From: Nitrosomonas sp.
GTDB lineage: Bacteria; Pseudomonadota; Gammaproteobacteria; Burkholderiales; Nitrosomonadaceae
Length of the DNA stretch: 57,254 nucleotides
Assembly: GCA_028577615.1 (NCBI GenBank)
Contig: JAJSDU010000016.1
Location: 1-57,254 of the forward strand
Reading direction: 5' to 3'
Position numbers and translations under genes: made by a program. The notes under the pieces are model-generated. The model saw only the letters and a program-made list of their open reading frames with translations. It made no database searches and was not told the DNA's origin. Positions 46,431 to 55,878 of this stretch are shown here, in pieces; positions within the stretch are counted from its first letter, which is position 1, and every line of letters starts with the position of its first letter.

Positions 46431-46538
46431 GTTACTAAAAAATGAGGCGCTGAAGAAGCATTGTTAGTTAATCAGTGAATCACACGACACCGGAAGCTGG
46501 TGATGATTTTTTGTGGTTTCCGCCAGCAGCGTTGGAGG

Positions 46539-46636
46539 TGGCGAGCCGAACCCCCGGCACTTGCAAAAAGTAGCTGTGGCTGCTTCCTTCCGGACCTGAC
46601 CAGGTTCACTACCGTGCAATGCGGGGAGGCCCGCCA
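46539..46636 (-). ncRNA. ffs: 4.5S RNA (signal recognition particle RNA, small bacterial type)
   Basis: On the reverse strand the 98-base sequence contains the universal SRP domain IV core GGTCAGGTCCGGAAGGAAGC with its apical loop. The ends GGCGGGCC and GGCTCGCC pair, including one G-T, to form the terminal stem. It lacks an Alu domain, as in most Gram-negatives. It lies about 110 bases upstream of dnaX on the same strand, a conserved neighbourhood. It partners Ffh in membrane targeting. Confidence 0.96.
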
Positions 46637-46672
46637 TTAATCATCCGATGCACACGTGCATCAAGACCGGTA

Positions 46673-46678
46673 AGTATA
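46673..46678 (-). promoter_or_regulatory. Extended -10 element of the 4.5S RNA promoter
   Basis: The reverse strand reads TGGTATACT, a TG-n-TATACT extended -10, 37 bases before the mature 5' end of the SRP RNA. The -35 position (about 46696-46701, TTTTAT) is poor, which fits an extended -10 promoter. The distance allows a short leader to be removed. Confidence 0.55.
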
Positions 46679-46901
46679 CCAGCACGCGAACCGTAATAAA
46701 AACTGAATTTTGACGGGCAATAAATTTAAGGGCGTTGATCAATGGAGTCGGATTCCATAAGCAAGCGCTGTGGCGCAATGCTTTACGTCATATGCTGTTA
46801 GAATCGCAGTTTTTTGCATCGCTGAATGCGTATTTGATTACGATGTTGAGCTATTCATCTCATTCTGCAGCTATTCCGCGCAGCTTCAATTGACTGTGAA
46901 C

Positions 46902-48350
46902 ATGATACACAATGCACATGGCTTCCGTTTGATCAGACCGAGTGACGCAGCATCCTGGGCATCCTGCAGGCGCCGCGCGTGGCTGGATATGCATCAGGCC
47001 GCCGATTTTGAAGCGGATGCATTTACCCGTCTGCTGTCTGACGCCGGATTGCGTCATGAGCGCCGCATACTGAGACAGTTGCAGGATGAATATGACGTGC
47101 ATCACGCCGGTTCGTTCGAGCACACATCGATGCTCATGCAGCAGGGCGTACCGATCATCTATCAGGCGCGTTTGATGAATCCGGATGCGGGGCTTGTCGG
47201 TTTTCCGGATTTTTTGATCCGCCATGAGAGCGGTCAGTATCAGCCCGCGGATGCCAAACTGACGCAAAGCGAAAACAAACGAGGATTGCGGATACAGCTA
47301 GGCTTGTATCGCCGGCTGCTGGAAACCGATTTGCCGGTGATTGTATTTCTGGGCGACAATCGCACCGCCGTAATCGGCGATGAAATCAATGCGCTGGTGG
47401 ATGCGTTTCTGACCGATATGCAACAGTTGCGCAGACAACCTGAGCAGCCGGAGGTGCGGTATAGCCATAGCAAATGCCGGATTTGTCCTTATTTTGCACA
47501 CTGCCAGCCGCTTTTCGTCAGTCAGGAAGATATTTCGCTGTTGCACGGTGTGCATGGGCGTTCAGCGGAACATCTGGCCGCATCGGGCATCCGCACCATA
47601 TCACAACTCGCGGCGCAGGATCCCGGAACCCTGCCGGATGTGCCGCATTTATCCGGCATCAAGCGGAAACAACGTGCGGTGGTGCAGGCACAGGCGTATT
47701 TACAGAATCAGGTGATTCAGTTGAATACCATCGAACTGCCGGCGGGTCACTGGATACACTTTGATATCGAGGATAATCCGCTCACCGCAACGCGTGAGCG
47801 GCATGTTTATCTCTGGGGTCTGCTTGCGCCACCTTATACGCATGCTGATTTCGATTATGTCTGGACCGATCATGAAACCGAAGACTACGCGGGCTGGCTG
47901 GCGTTTCTGGAAAAGATTGAGCGCTATCGCAACGCCTTTTCACCGGTTATTCTGGCGCATTATTCCAATCATGAAAAAGCCGTGATAAAGCAGTATGCGC
48001 AGCGCTATAACATGACCGAACAAGCCACCGTGCAATGGTTGCTCGGCAAAACGCATGGCAGCAGCTCTGGGCCGATGTTCGATCTGCAGAAAGCGGTGCA
48101 GGACAACCTTGTGCTGCCGCTGCGAGGTTACGGTCTGAAGGATATCTGCAAGCATCCGGCATTGGTCAATTTCCAGTGGGAGGATGAGACCTCCGGCTCA
48201 CAATGGTCGATTGTGCAGTTTAATCGCTTTCTGTCTGAATCCGATCCGACTGAGAGACAACGGTTGAAATCCGCGCTATTGCGCTATAACCGTGACGATG
48301 TTACCGCAACACACCGGCTGGAGCGATGGTTGCGCAATCGGTTTGTATAG
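46902..48350 (+). CDS. TM0106-family RecB-like nuclease with iron-sulfur cysteines and RNase H-like domain
   Basis: A 482-residue protein. The N-terminal half is a PD-(D/E)xK nuclease of the RecB/Cas4 type: GFPDFLIRHE and PADAKL carry the metal ligands. Cys22 (ASCRRRAW) together with Cys192, Cys195 and Cys201 (CRICPYFAHC) match the Cas4/AddB 4Fe-4S staple. The C-terminal half resembles an RNase H-like exonuclease (HFDIEDNP, ending NRDDVTATHRLERWL). The frame extends 44 codons upstream, but MIHNAHGFRLIRPSD is the natural start. The cellular role of this family is not known. Confidence 0.82.
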   Translation: MIHNAHGFRLIRPSDAASWASCRRRAWLDMHQAADFEADAFTRLLSDAGLRHERRILRQLQDEYDVHHAGSFEHTSMLMQQGVPIIYQARLMNPDAGLVGFPDFLIRHESGQYQPADAKLTQSENKRGLRIQLGLYRRLLETDLPVIVFLGDNRTAVIGDEINALVDAFLTDMQQLRRQPEQPEVRYSHSKCRICPYFAHCQPLFVSQEDISLLHGVHGRSAEHLAASGIRTISQLAAQDPGTLPDVPHLSGIKRKQRAVVQAQAYLQNQVIQLNTIELPAGHWIHFDIEDNPLTATRERHVYLWGLLAPPYTHADFDYVWTDHETEDYAGWLAFLEKIERYRNAFSPVILAHYSNHEKAVIKQYAQRYNMTEQATVQWLLGKTHGSSSGPMFDLQKAVQDNLVLPLRGYGLKDICKHPALVNFQWEDETSGSQWSIVQFNRFLSESDPTERQRLKSALLRYNRDDVTATHRLERWLRNRFV

Positions 48351-48379
48351 CGGCAATCGGCTGGTATCCGCACCATTAA

Positions 48380-50086
48380 TTATGAAATCTCCTGCATCAA
48401 CGGATCGGCGATATCCAGTGCATGAATGGCCGTGAGTGTGATTATGCCTGTGGCAACCAGGTAATACAGCGTTGGCAGTATGGTCATGCGAATGATTTTT
48501 CCTTCCTGCCCTGATAATCCGACAGTGGCGGAAGCGGCGACAATATTGTGTATGGCGATCATATTACCTGCGGCCGCGCCAGCGGCCTGCGCGGCAACCA
48601 GCAACGCGCCCGATACGCCGATCAGTTGCGCGGTGTCAAACTGGAATTGCGCCAGCATGAGATTGGAAACCGTGTTTGAACCGGCGATGAATGCGCCCAG
48701 CGCGCCAACCGCGGGAGCAAAAAAAGGATAAACAGCACCGAAAGTATCGGCAACCCATTGCGCCATGACTTGCGGCATGGCGGGTATGTCCGCAGCATTG
48801 ACGCCTGAATTGATCAGAATACGCACCATGGGTATCGTGAAAATCAAAACGAAACCGGCACCCAGCAGCGTATGTAGTGATTCTCGGGCGGCTGCGCGCA
48901 ATTCGCGGTATGCCATGCGGTGCAGCAGGACTGTGGCCAGAGCGGTCAGTACCATGATGCCACCCGGCAGGTACAGAAACTGAATGTTGCCGGAAATGCC
49001 GTCCTCGCCCAGTATCGAATTCCAGTTGAATGCCAGATGTTGGCCCAGAAAATGTTTGATGTCGCTGTTAACCCGCGATACGACCAGCGCAAACGCCAGC
49101 AGGGCATACGGCAGCCAGGCCAGCGCAATCGAAACCACCGGTCTCGCCGCACATTTTTCCAGTTTGATCTCAATACTGCCCATCCATTCGGCAGGCCAGT
49201 TTTCAGGCGGTGAAAAATCCCAGCGTCGCCGGGGTATCAGAAAGCCAAGCCGTGCTGCGGGTACAACAATGGCGAGCCCGGCTAAAGCACCGATAATCGA
49301 GGGAAATTCCGGGCCCAGAAATATGCCTGCCAGTGCATAGGGCACTACAAATGCAGCTCCGGCAAAAAGGGCGAAAGGCAGAATCGCCAGACCTTCCGTC
49401 CATGATCTGTTTTTGCCGAAAAAACGGGTCAGCATCATGCAGATCAGCAGCGGCATAAAAATCCCGGCAAGCGCGTGGATGATGGCGACTTCGCTGGTAA
49501 TCAAGCGGTAAAACATATCCCAGCTGGCGCCTTCGGCAATGAGTTGTTCGGCGATGCCTTCGTAATCCAGTCCGCCGGTAACGCCCACAACGATGGGTGT
49601 GCCGACGGCGCCGAACGACACCGGCGTGGATTGCACCAGCATTCCGGCCATGACCGCCGCCATCGCCGGAAAGCCCAGCGCGACCAGCAGCGGAGCGACG
49701 ATCGCCGCAGGTGTTCCGAAGCCCGATGCGCCTTCAATGAAACAACCGAATAACCATGCTACGATGATTACCTGCACGCGGCGATCCGGACTGATTTCGG
49801 CAAAGCTGCCGCGGATTGTGCTGATCGCGCCGGAGTGTTTCAACGTATTAAGCAGCAGGATTGCACCAAAGATAATCCATAAAATAGCGCCGGTTAAGAT
49901 CAAACCTTGCAGTATCGATGCCAGTATCCGGTTGAACGGCATTTGCCAGACATACAGTGCAATCGCCGCTGTCACGGCAAATACCAGCGGCATTGCGCGG
50001 CGTGCCGGCCAGTTGAAACCGGCCAGTAACAGCGCGGCGAGCAGCAGCGGCAAAAAAGCCAGGAATGGATAGAGTGTCTGGTGCAT
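48380..50086 (-). CDS. lldP: L-lactate permease (LctP/LldP family)
   Basis: A 568-residue membrane protein with about 13-14 hydrophobic segments, normal for the family. Signature blocks include [26 protein letters not shown] near residue 113 and [17 protein letters not shown] near 475, shared by lactate/H+ symporters. It diverges from lutABC with only 29 bases between the start codons, which links it to lactate oxidation. Glycolate or other 2-hydroxyacids are possible additional substrates. Confidence 0.92.
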   Translation of the reverse strand: MHQTLYPFLAFLPLLLAALLLAGFNWPARRAMPLVFAVTAAIALYVWQMPFNRILASILQGLILTGAILWIIFGAILLLNTLKHSGAISTIRGSFAEISPDRRVQVIIVAWLFGCFIEGASGFGTPAAIVAPLLVALGFPAMAAVMAGMLVQSTPVSFGAVGTPIVVGVTGGLDYEGIAEQLIAEGASWDMFYRLITSEVAIIHALAGIFMPLLICMMLTRFFGKNRSWTEGLAILPFALFAGAAFVVPYALAGIFLGPEFPSIIGALAGLAIVVPAARLGFLIPRRRWDFSPPENWPAEWMGSIEIKLEKCAARPVVSIALAWLPYALLAFALVVSRVNSDIKHFLGQHLAFNWNSILGEDGISGNIQFLYLPGGIMVLTALATVLLHRMAYRELRAAARESLHTLLGAGFVLIFTIPMVRILINSGVNAADIPAMPQVMAQWVADTFGAVYPFFAPAVGALGAFIAGSNTVSNLMLAQFQFDTAQLIGVSGALLVAAQAAGAAAGNMIAIHNIVAASATVGLSGQEGKIIRMTILPTLYYLVATGIITLTAIHALDIADPLMQEIS

Positions 50087-50115
50087 GATTTCAAATCCCG
50101 GGAGAATACCTGAAC

Positions 50116-50871
50116 ATGAATAACCGTGTTGTATCAGAAAAACCGCAGGCGGTGTATTTTTACGGCACCTGTCTCGTCGATCTGTTTTATCCGCAGGCTG
50201 GAATCAGCGCGATCGAACTGTTACGGCGCGAGGGGGTGTCGGTAATTTATCCGCAAAGCCAGACCTGTTGCGGGCAACCGGCCTGGAACTCGGGTTATCG
50301 GGACGAAGCGCTTGCCGTGGCGCGAGCACAGCTTGCGTTGTTCCCCCGGCCGATTCCGGTCATCATTCCTTCGGCCTCCTGCGCCGGGATGATGAAGGTG
50401 CATTATCCGGCACTGTTTCGCGGTCAATCCGATGAAGCCACCGCGCTGAATGTGGCTGGGCGGGTTTATGAGTTGACGGCGTTTCTGGTGGATGTGCTTG
50501 ACATGCGTCTGACAGACCTGGGCGATCCGGTCAGCGTGGTTGTGCACACCTCATGCTCGGCGCGTCGCGAATTGGGCGTGGGAGACAAACTGCATACTTT
50601 GTTGCGGCAATTGCGTAATGTCGAGATACTGGAACCGGAAAACAGCGCCGAATGCTGCGGTTTTGGCGGCACGTTCGCAATCAAGCAACCGGAAATTTCC
50701 GCCGCCATGACGCGGGAGAAAGCCGCCACTGTGCGCGCCACGGGCGCGCAGCGGCTGGTCAGCCAGGACTGCGGTTGTCTGATGAATATTGGCGGCGCTA
50801 TGGAGAAACAGAATCAGGCCATGCCAGGGCAACATATTGCGGAATTGCTCTGGGAAAGAACAAAAAAATAG
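50116..50871 (+). CDS. lutA: L-lactate oxidation complex, subunit LutA
   Basis: A 251-residue protein with two CCG-type cysteine-rich domains ([13 protein letters not shown] near residue 51, AECCGFGG near 179). These bind iron-sulfur clusters, as in glycolate oxidase subunit GlpC/LutA. The opening [14 protein letters not shown] is typical. Together with LutB and LutC it oxidises L-lactate to pyruvate. It is the first of three tightly packed genes, with lutB starting 13 bases after its stop. Its upstream region is only 29 bases, so the promoter probably overlaps the start of lldP. Confidence 0.93.
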   Translation: MNNRVVSEKPQAVYFYGTCLVDLFYPQAGISAIELLRREGVSVIYPQSQTCCGQPAWNSGYRDEALAVARAQLALFPRPIPVIIPSASCAGMMKVHYPALFRGQSDEATALNVAGRVYELTAFLVDVLDMRLTDLGDPVSVVVHTSCSARRELGVGDKLHTLLRQLRNVEILEPENSAECCGFGGTFAIKQPEISAAMTREKAATVRATGAQRLVSQDCGCLMNIGGAMEKQNQAMPGQHIAELLWERTKK

Positions 50872-50884
50872 GAATGGGATAGCG

Positions 50885-52315
50885 ATGACCACGGACTTTC
50901 GCAGCAATGTTGCCCAGGCACTGAAACAGGATGCGGTGCAGACGCATTTCAGAACGGTGGTCGACCGACTCAGAGCGCACCGGCAGGCTGCACTGGCCGG
51001 TGATGCCGCGTTTGAACAGTTACGCAATCGATGTGCAGCGATTCGCGCCGATGCGATACGTCGGTTGCCGCAACTTCTGGAACAATTCGAAAGCAAGGCG
51101 CAGCGCAACGGGATACAGGTGCATTGGGCAGAGACGACGCTGCAGGCGAACCGGATCGTGCTCGACATCATGCAACGGCATCGTGCGACGTTTCTGGTCA
51201 AAGGCAAGTCAATGGTTTCCGAAGAAATGGGCGTCAACGCATTTCTGCAATCGCATGGCATCGATTGCCTGGAAACCGACCTGGGCGAGTTTATCGTGCA
51301 ATTGGCCGGTGAAAAACCGGCGCATATTATTGTGCCGGCGATTCACAAGAACCGCAGGGAAATCGCGCACTTGATGCACGGGCATTTTTCCGAACTGCCC
51401 TATAGCGAGGATATCGAGACATTGGCGCAAAGCGCCAGGCATTTTATGCGCGACAAATTCCATGCCGCGTCAGTTGGCCTGACCGGCGTGAATTTCATGG
51501 TTGCGGAGACCGGCACTCTTTGTCTGGTTGAAAACGAAGGCAACGGACGCATGTGTTCCACGGTGCCGCCAGTGCATATCGCGGTCACCGGCATTGAAAA
51601 AGTGATCGCACGCCTCGACGATTTGCCGCCGCTGCTCAATCTGCTGACCCGCTCCGCCACCGGCCAGCCGATAACCGCTTATGTCAACATGATCAACAGT
51701 CCGCGCAGGCCGGATGACAAGGACGGCCCGGATGAAGTGCACCTGATTCTGCTGGACAACGGTCGTTCGCGAATCGCCGGTGATCCTGAACTGCTGAAAA
51801 CGCTGCACTGTATCCGCTGCGGCGCATGCATCAACCATTGTCCCGTGTATCGCCAGATCGGTGGACATGCGTATGGAACCGTGATTCCGGGGCCGATCGG
51901 CGCGATTCTCGAACCGCAAAAACAGGGACTCGATGCTGCCACCGGTGAATTGCCCCAGGCATCGACACTCTGTGGCGCATGCGCTGAAGTATGTCCGGTT
52001 CGTATTCCGATTCCCGCAATCATCAACCGGCTGCGCTGGGAGAGTGTACGTAAAAACCAGCAGAGCCAGAACAGCAGACCGGTTGTTCCCGGTGCAGGCA
52101 GCAGACGCAGACCACTGGAAGCGGCGATCTGGAAAATCTGGGCCTGGTGCTGCTCGCATCCGGGTATTTACAACCGACTGACGAAGCTTGCAACCCGCCT
52201 GCGCAACCGGTTACCAGCCGGTATGGGTGCCTGGACGGTGGCGCGCAAAGCGCCGAAACCGGCTCGATCAACTTTGCACGAGAGCCTTCGCACAATGGAT
52301 ATCGATCATGAATGA
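50885..52315 (+). CDS. lutB: L-lactate oxidation complex, iron-sulfur subunit LutB
   Basis: A 476-residue LutB. The LUD-type domain includes KSMVSEEMGVNAFL and GVNFMVAETGTLCLVENEG. The two 4Fe-4S ferredoxin motifs are CIRCGACINHCPV near residue 310 and CGACAEVCPVRIP near 365. The frame is open 32 codons further upstream inside lutA, but the ATG at 50885 gives the family start. Its TGA overlaps the lutC ATG by 8 bases, so translation is coupled. Confidence 0.94.
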   Translation: MTTDFRSNVAQALKQDAVQTHFRTVVDRLRAHRQAALAGDAAFEQLRNRCAAIRADAIRRLPQLLEQFESKAQRNGIQVHWAETTLQANRIVLDIMQRHRATFLVKGKSMVSEEMGVNAFLQSHGIDCLETDLGEFIVQLAGEKPAHIIVPAIHKNRREIAHLMHGHFSELPYSEDIETLAQSARHFMRDKFHAASVGLTGVNFMVAETGTLCLVENEGNGRMCSTVPPVHIAVTGIEKVIARLDDLPPLLNLLTRSATGQPITAYVNMINSPRRPDDKDGPDEVHLILLDNGRSRIAGDPELLKTLHCIRCGACINHCPVYRQIGGHAYGTVIPGPIGAILEPQKQGLDAATGELPQASTLCGACAEVCPVRIPIPAIINRLRWESVRKNQQSQNSRPVVPGAGSRRRPLEAAIWKIWAWCCSHPGIYNRLTKLATRLRNRLPAGMGAWTVARKAPKPARSTLHESLRTMDIDHE

Positions 52316-52964
52316 TGCCCGCAAAGCCATTCTTGACCGGCTGCGCTTATCGCAATATCCGGATTCCACGCCTGTAAAATGTGATGACCAAAACGATCCT
52401 GTCGATCCTGTATTGTGGCCGGACGAAAGGATCGACTGTTTCATCAACCGCATGCGCGCCGTTCGTACCGAAGTGCATGACGCATCGCACGATTCATGGC
52501 TGGATATTCTGCATGGTGTTTGCCAGGCCAGATCATTGAACAATCTGCTGGTATCCCCGCATACCCGCCGGGGCGCGATGATTTATGCGGCAGCTCGCCG
52601 GTTTCCAGCGCTTAAGAACTATTCCCAGTCTATCGAAGACTGGAAATCCGAACTGTTTACCGCAGTCGATGCGGCGGTGACCAGCGCATACGGCGGCATT
52701 GCGGAAACCGGCACAGTAATCCTGTGGCCTGATGCGCGCGAACCACGCACCCTGTCGCTGGTGCCGCCAATACATATTGTTCTGCTGGAAAAAAACCGGA
52801 TTTATAACAACCTGGCGGAAGCGATGCGGATACAAAACTGGGCGATGATCGGCATGCCGTCCAATGTCATACTGCTATCCGGCCCGTCCAAATCGGCTGA
52901 TATCGAACAGACAATGACCTACGGCGTACATGGGCCGAAGGAATTGATCGTGATACTGATGTGA
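52308..52964 (+). CDS. lutC: L-lactate oxidation complex, subunit LutC
   Basis: A 218-residue LUD-domain protein. AVTSAYGGIAETGTV and the C-terminal SADIEQTMTYGVHGPKELIV are the family signatures. It has no cysteine cluster, as expected for LutC. The frame extends upstream inside lutB, but the ATG at 52308 overlapping the lutB stop is the usual start. It ends the operon and converges with the tusA-like gene, with 7 bases between the stop codons. Confidence 0.92.
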   Translation: MNDARKAILDRLRLSQYPDSTPVKCDDQNDPVDPVLWPDERIDCFINRMRAVRTEVHDASHDSWLDILHGVCQARSLNNLLVSPHTRRGAMIYAAARRFPALKNYSQSIEDWKSELFTAVDAAVTSAYGGIAETGTVILWPDAREPRTLSLVPPIHIVLLEKNRIYNNLAEAMRIQNWAMIGMPSNVILLSGPSKSADIEQTMTYGVHGPKELIVILM

Positions 52965-52971
52965 ATGCCGC

Positions 52972-53202
52972 TTATCGTTTCCTGAGAAAAAAAACGAATT
53001 CCTGACCGGTTTCGGACATCGACAGCAAGGTATTGCCGGTTTGTTCGGCAAAAACCTGAAAATCAATCACGGCGCCCGGGTCGGTAGCGACAATTTTCAA
53101 TATCTGGCCATGTGTCATATTGGCTAGTGATTGTTTGGTGCGCAGTATGGGAAGCGGACAGACCAGTCCGCGCGCGTCGAGCTCTAGATCAAATTGCTGC
53201 AT
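52972..53202 (-). CDS. TusA-family sulfurtransferase
   Basis: A 76-residue TusA-fold protein. Cys15 in DARGLVCPLPILRTK is the persulfide-carrying residue in the invariant CPxP motif. The length is normal. Such proteins relay sulfur for tRNA thiolation, molybdenum cofactor or sulfur oxidation. No tusBCD, dsr or rhd genes are nearby, so the acceptor is unknown. It converges with lutC. Confidence 0.92.
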   Translation of the reverse strand: MQQFDLELDARGLVCPLPILRTKQSLANMTHGQILKIVATDPGAVIDFQVFAEQTGNTLLSMSETGQEFVFFLRKR

Positions 53203-53397
53203 GGTTGTGTGTTCGTGGATGGAAGCGGTGAAGAAAAATTTTCAACTGCGATTTTAATCGCATTTCAAATTCGCGTGTATGGCAGTGTTCTGATTTTCAT
53301 CGTGTGGTGTGAGGCTGTTAAGATCCGCTGCCGGTTTGTCGTTATAGATAACGTTTTTTCTTGACGACCAAGTCAATGAAACATCTTATGGGCGTCT

Positions 53398-53532
53398 CTA
53401 AGTATCCAGGTTTTGTCACAACACTTTGCTGCTCGCAAAAAAATTTCTTTACACATCAATTATATGCTGCGTCAATATTTTTTGCTTGCGTCGCGTTTTG
53501 CTCATTTTCTGTTAAAAACCCTGAATTCTTAG
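53398..53532. repeat. Dispersed repeat family 2, copy B (complete, with inverted ends)
   Basis: Inverted ends CTAAGTATCCAGGTTTT (53398-53414) and AAAACCCTGAATTCTTAG (53515-53532) bound a 135-base element. The first 103 bases or so match the partial copy at 2118-2216. A nested inverted pair (GCAAAAAAAT / ATTTTTTGC) lies inside. It ends 62 bases before the tfpX start, so it may carry or displace that gene's promoter. No protein is encoded. The remaining bases of 53203-53594 show no gene. Confidence 0.8.
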
Positions 53533-53594
53533 TGTAGCCATGTGATTTGATTCCCTTTCAACGTATGTTATGGAACACTGTAAACGAGGTTAAC

Positions 53595-54380
53595 ATGGAA
53601 CAAACGATAGTTATGACAAAACCGCCTTCACTTTTGAAATCGAAATTCAAAGCTGCCGGTATTCATCTGGGTATAAGCAGTATCATTTTCCTGGTTCTGG
53701 CGTACTTTATAATTTTTCGCTGGTATCCCTGGCCTTACTTTACCGCGGATGGCGGATGGCAGGGGATACGGATTGTCGCGCTGATTGATCTCGTTCTGGG
53801 GCCGTTGCTGACCCTGATCATTTTTAATCCCGCAAAATCCCTGCGCGAGATTCGTTTTGATCTCGGTGCAATCGGCCTGTTGCAGATCAGCGCGCTGATC
53901 TGGGGGATTTATACCGTGCACAACGAAAGAACCGCGGCGATTGTGCATTGGGATGGTGAATTTTATGCTGTTTCAGCCAAAGTCTATAAAGAACAGGGTA
54001 CGCCGCTCGACAGCCTGGCGCAATTCAGTGACGTGCATCCGTCGCTGATCCATGCGCACCGCTCGACGGATGTCGCGACCTTAACCGAAGTATTGCGACG
54101 GATAACCGAAGAAAAACAGGCGCCTTTCGAACAGCTTCATATTTACCGGCCATTCAAGGCATCCAGAGACGTCATATTTGCGCATGCATTGAACATTGAT
54201 GCCATTGTATCGGTCAACGAAGACATGCGGAACGAATTGCATCGCTTTCTGGCCAGTGCAGGCGGTGAACAGGACGATTATTTCTATATGCCGCTGAACG
54301 CACGCTATCATAATGTGATCCTGATCTTTTCCGAAAGCGGCGATGTGCTGGGCAGTCTGAATGCGCCGTACAAAAAATGA
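53595..54380 (+). CDS. TfpX/TfpZ-family type IV pilin accessory protein
   Basis: A 261-residue membrane protein. Three hydrophobic segments occupy residues about 23-110 (IHLGISSIIFLVLAYFI, RIVALIDLVLGPLLTLII, GLLQISALIWGIYTV). A soluble C-terminal domain of about 150 residues follows. The segment FRWYPWPYFTADGG after the first helix is a family hallmark. TfpX/TfpZ proteins help pilin assembly or act as pilin-specific chaperones. No pilin gene lies nearby, so this copy is an orphan. The ATG at 53595 is chosen because GAGG lies 5 bases upstream; the frame itself opens 16 codons earlier. Confidence 0.82.
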   Translation: MEQTIVMTKPPSLLKSKFKAAGIHLGISSIIFLVLAYFIIFRWYPWPYFTADGGWQGIRIVALIDLVLGPLLTLIIFNPAKSLREIRFDLGAIGLLQISALIWGIYTVHNERTAAIVHWDGEFYAVSAKVYKEQGTPLDSLAQFSDVHPSLIHAHRSTDVATLTEVLRRITEEKQAPFEQLHIYRPFKASRDVIFAHALNIDAIVSVNEDMRNELHRFLASAGGEQDDYFYMPLNARYHNVILIFSESGDVLGSLNAPYKK

Positions 54381-54543
54381 CATAGCGTGACGCGACCGGA
54401 TTGTTGCTGTCCTACCTGGCTGTCAGAACCGGCCAGGAGGCAGCATTCATTTGACCTTGTGAAAAATATGGATTTATCTTTCAGGTCTGTGCCATAATTT
54501 TCATGACGCTAATCACTCAAAGTTTTGGACAAAAACTTTTATC

Positions 54544-55077
54544 ATGCTGAAACACCTGCCGAATTGTCTGACTATTTCCCGGATAATTCTGGCGTTTGTT
54601 TTTCCGTTTGCGCCCGAACAGTATCGTCTGGTTATTGTGCTTGTTGCGCTGGCAACCGAATATCTGGATGGCGCGCTGAGCCGCTGGTTTAACTGGGGCA
54701 GTCCGTTGGGCGCCTTGCTGGATCCGATTGCGGACAAGTGTTTTGTGCTGGCCGTTGCGCTTGTGATGTTCGTGGAGACAGAGATTGCGTGGTGGCAGTT
54801 CCTGTTGTTCGGCGCGCGCGAAATCGCCGTGTTCTGCGGCGCATCGTTCATCGCCTGGGAAAAAAACTGGCGCGCTTTTTTTAACGTGGTTCCCAGAATT
54901 CCAGGCAAAGTCGCCACGGTATTTCAGTTTCTGGTTTTTTTGTGTTTTGTCGGGCTGGAAGCCATTCCGCAGTGGCTGCTGATTCTTGCCATAGTGTTCA
55001 GCGTGCTGTCGGCGATCGATTACACCTTCCTGTTTTTCAAAAATAACTTCTATCGCGAGATGAAGAACCAGGCGTAA
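54544..55077 (+). CDS. CDP-alcohol phosphatidyltransferase family protein
   Basis: A 177-residue integral membrane enzyme with about five hydrophobic segments. The family motif appears as EYLDGALSR...PLGALLDPIAD. It matches D-x2-DG-x2-AR-x8-G-x3-D-x3-D except that the first Asp is Glu and the Ala before Arg is Ser. It is similar in size to PgsA, which makes phosphatidylglycerol phosphate, but the N-terminus (LKHLPNCLTISRIILAF) only resembles it. It is a single gene, 163 bases after tfpX. Confidence 0.85.
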   Translation: MLKHLPNCLTISRIILAFVFPFAPEQYRLVIVLVALATEYLDGALSRWFNWGSPLGALLDPIADKCFVLAVALVMFVETEIAWWQFLLFGAREIAVFCGASFIAWEKNWRAFFNVVPRIPGKVATVFQFLVFLCFVGLEAIPQWLLILAIVFSVLSAIDYTFLFFKNNFYREMKNQA

Positions 55078-55113
55078 CGCACGCTGTTCCGCGTGACGCC
55101 GAGAATAAAGCCG

Positions 55114-55596
55114 TTATCTGGGTTTGGCAAATTCCAGCAAAACAGTAATCAGTTGATGGAATTCTTTCTTGAGTTCATCATCAGTGCGCGAGGCCGGTGA
55201 CAGTGCGGATGAATCGGCTGAAGATTGCGCGCCGGTTGCATGCCTTACACTGCCAATGCCCCGGCAGAAGTCGCAGTATTTGTTCCACGCCATGTTATAT
55301 TCCCGCAATTGTTTTTGCGGAATAAAAACCCGCAAGACTTCAAAATGATGCTGCATTTCCGGCAATCGGGAGCATAAGTAGCCGCTGATATTTTCCGGCC
55401 AGCGCGTAACCGTGGGATACAGGCCTGGCAAATCTTCCTCGAACATGGCGCGGAAATTTTCTATTGCGGCTTCGCGCCGTTTGCGATTGACCGCTTCAAT
55501 GGCCAACGAGACAAGACCGATGAATCCCAATAGAAAGAAAGGCCACAGCGGGACATTCGTGAAATACTTGGAAATTTGATCGATATATTCTTCCAA
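55114..55596 (-). CDS. Membrane-anchored protein of unknown function
   Basis: A 160-residue protein with one N-terminal transmembrane helix (PLWPFFLLGFIGLVSLAIEA, residues about 17-36). A soluble, mainly helical domain follows with three cysteines (LCSRLPE, CDFCRG). A low-complexity Ser/Ala stretch (SSADSSALSPAS) precedes a final helix. I do not recognise the family. It converges with the phosphatidyltransferase gene. The 280 bases to its right, up to the ggt start, hold no convincing gene. Confidence 0.6.
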   Translation of the reverse strand: MEEYIDQISKYFTNVPLWPFFLLGFIGLVSLAIEAVNRKRREAAIENFRAMFEEDLPGLYPTVTRWPENISGYLCSRLPEMQHHFEVLRVFIPQKQLREYNMAWNKYCDFCRGIGSVRHATGAQSSADSSALSPASRTDDELKKEFHQLITVLLEFAKPR

Positions 55597-55878
55597 AATA
55601 ACCTCTATCGTTTAAAGATTGAATAAAGCAGTCACAGCGATATACGCGCTGTTCAGGGATTTGCTTTTCAAAAGTTGGTTTACAGTCAAAAGCATACAGC
55701 CACCCGGTTTGTTGCATCAAGCCATAAGACATGATTCCGTGGATGCGTGTAAGGCATGAATCAGGAATCTTGCCATAGTCATAGTCATGGATCAATAGAA
55801 TCCGGACTGGATTGGTATTCAAATTAATCGCACGCTAAATTACAATGATTTCATTCATTAAAAAATCCTCCAGTAATT

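Noticed and set aside
46902-48350. The Cas4-like nuclease as part of a CRISPR-Cas system
   Set aside because: I looked for regularly spaced direct repeats and cas genes in the window and saw none; the domain layout fits the TM0106 family.
55496-55822. A 108-codon reverse-strand frame right of the membrane protein gene
   Set aside because: It overlaps the N-terminus of the better-supported gene at 55114-55596 in another frame and has a poor amino-acid composition.
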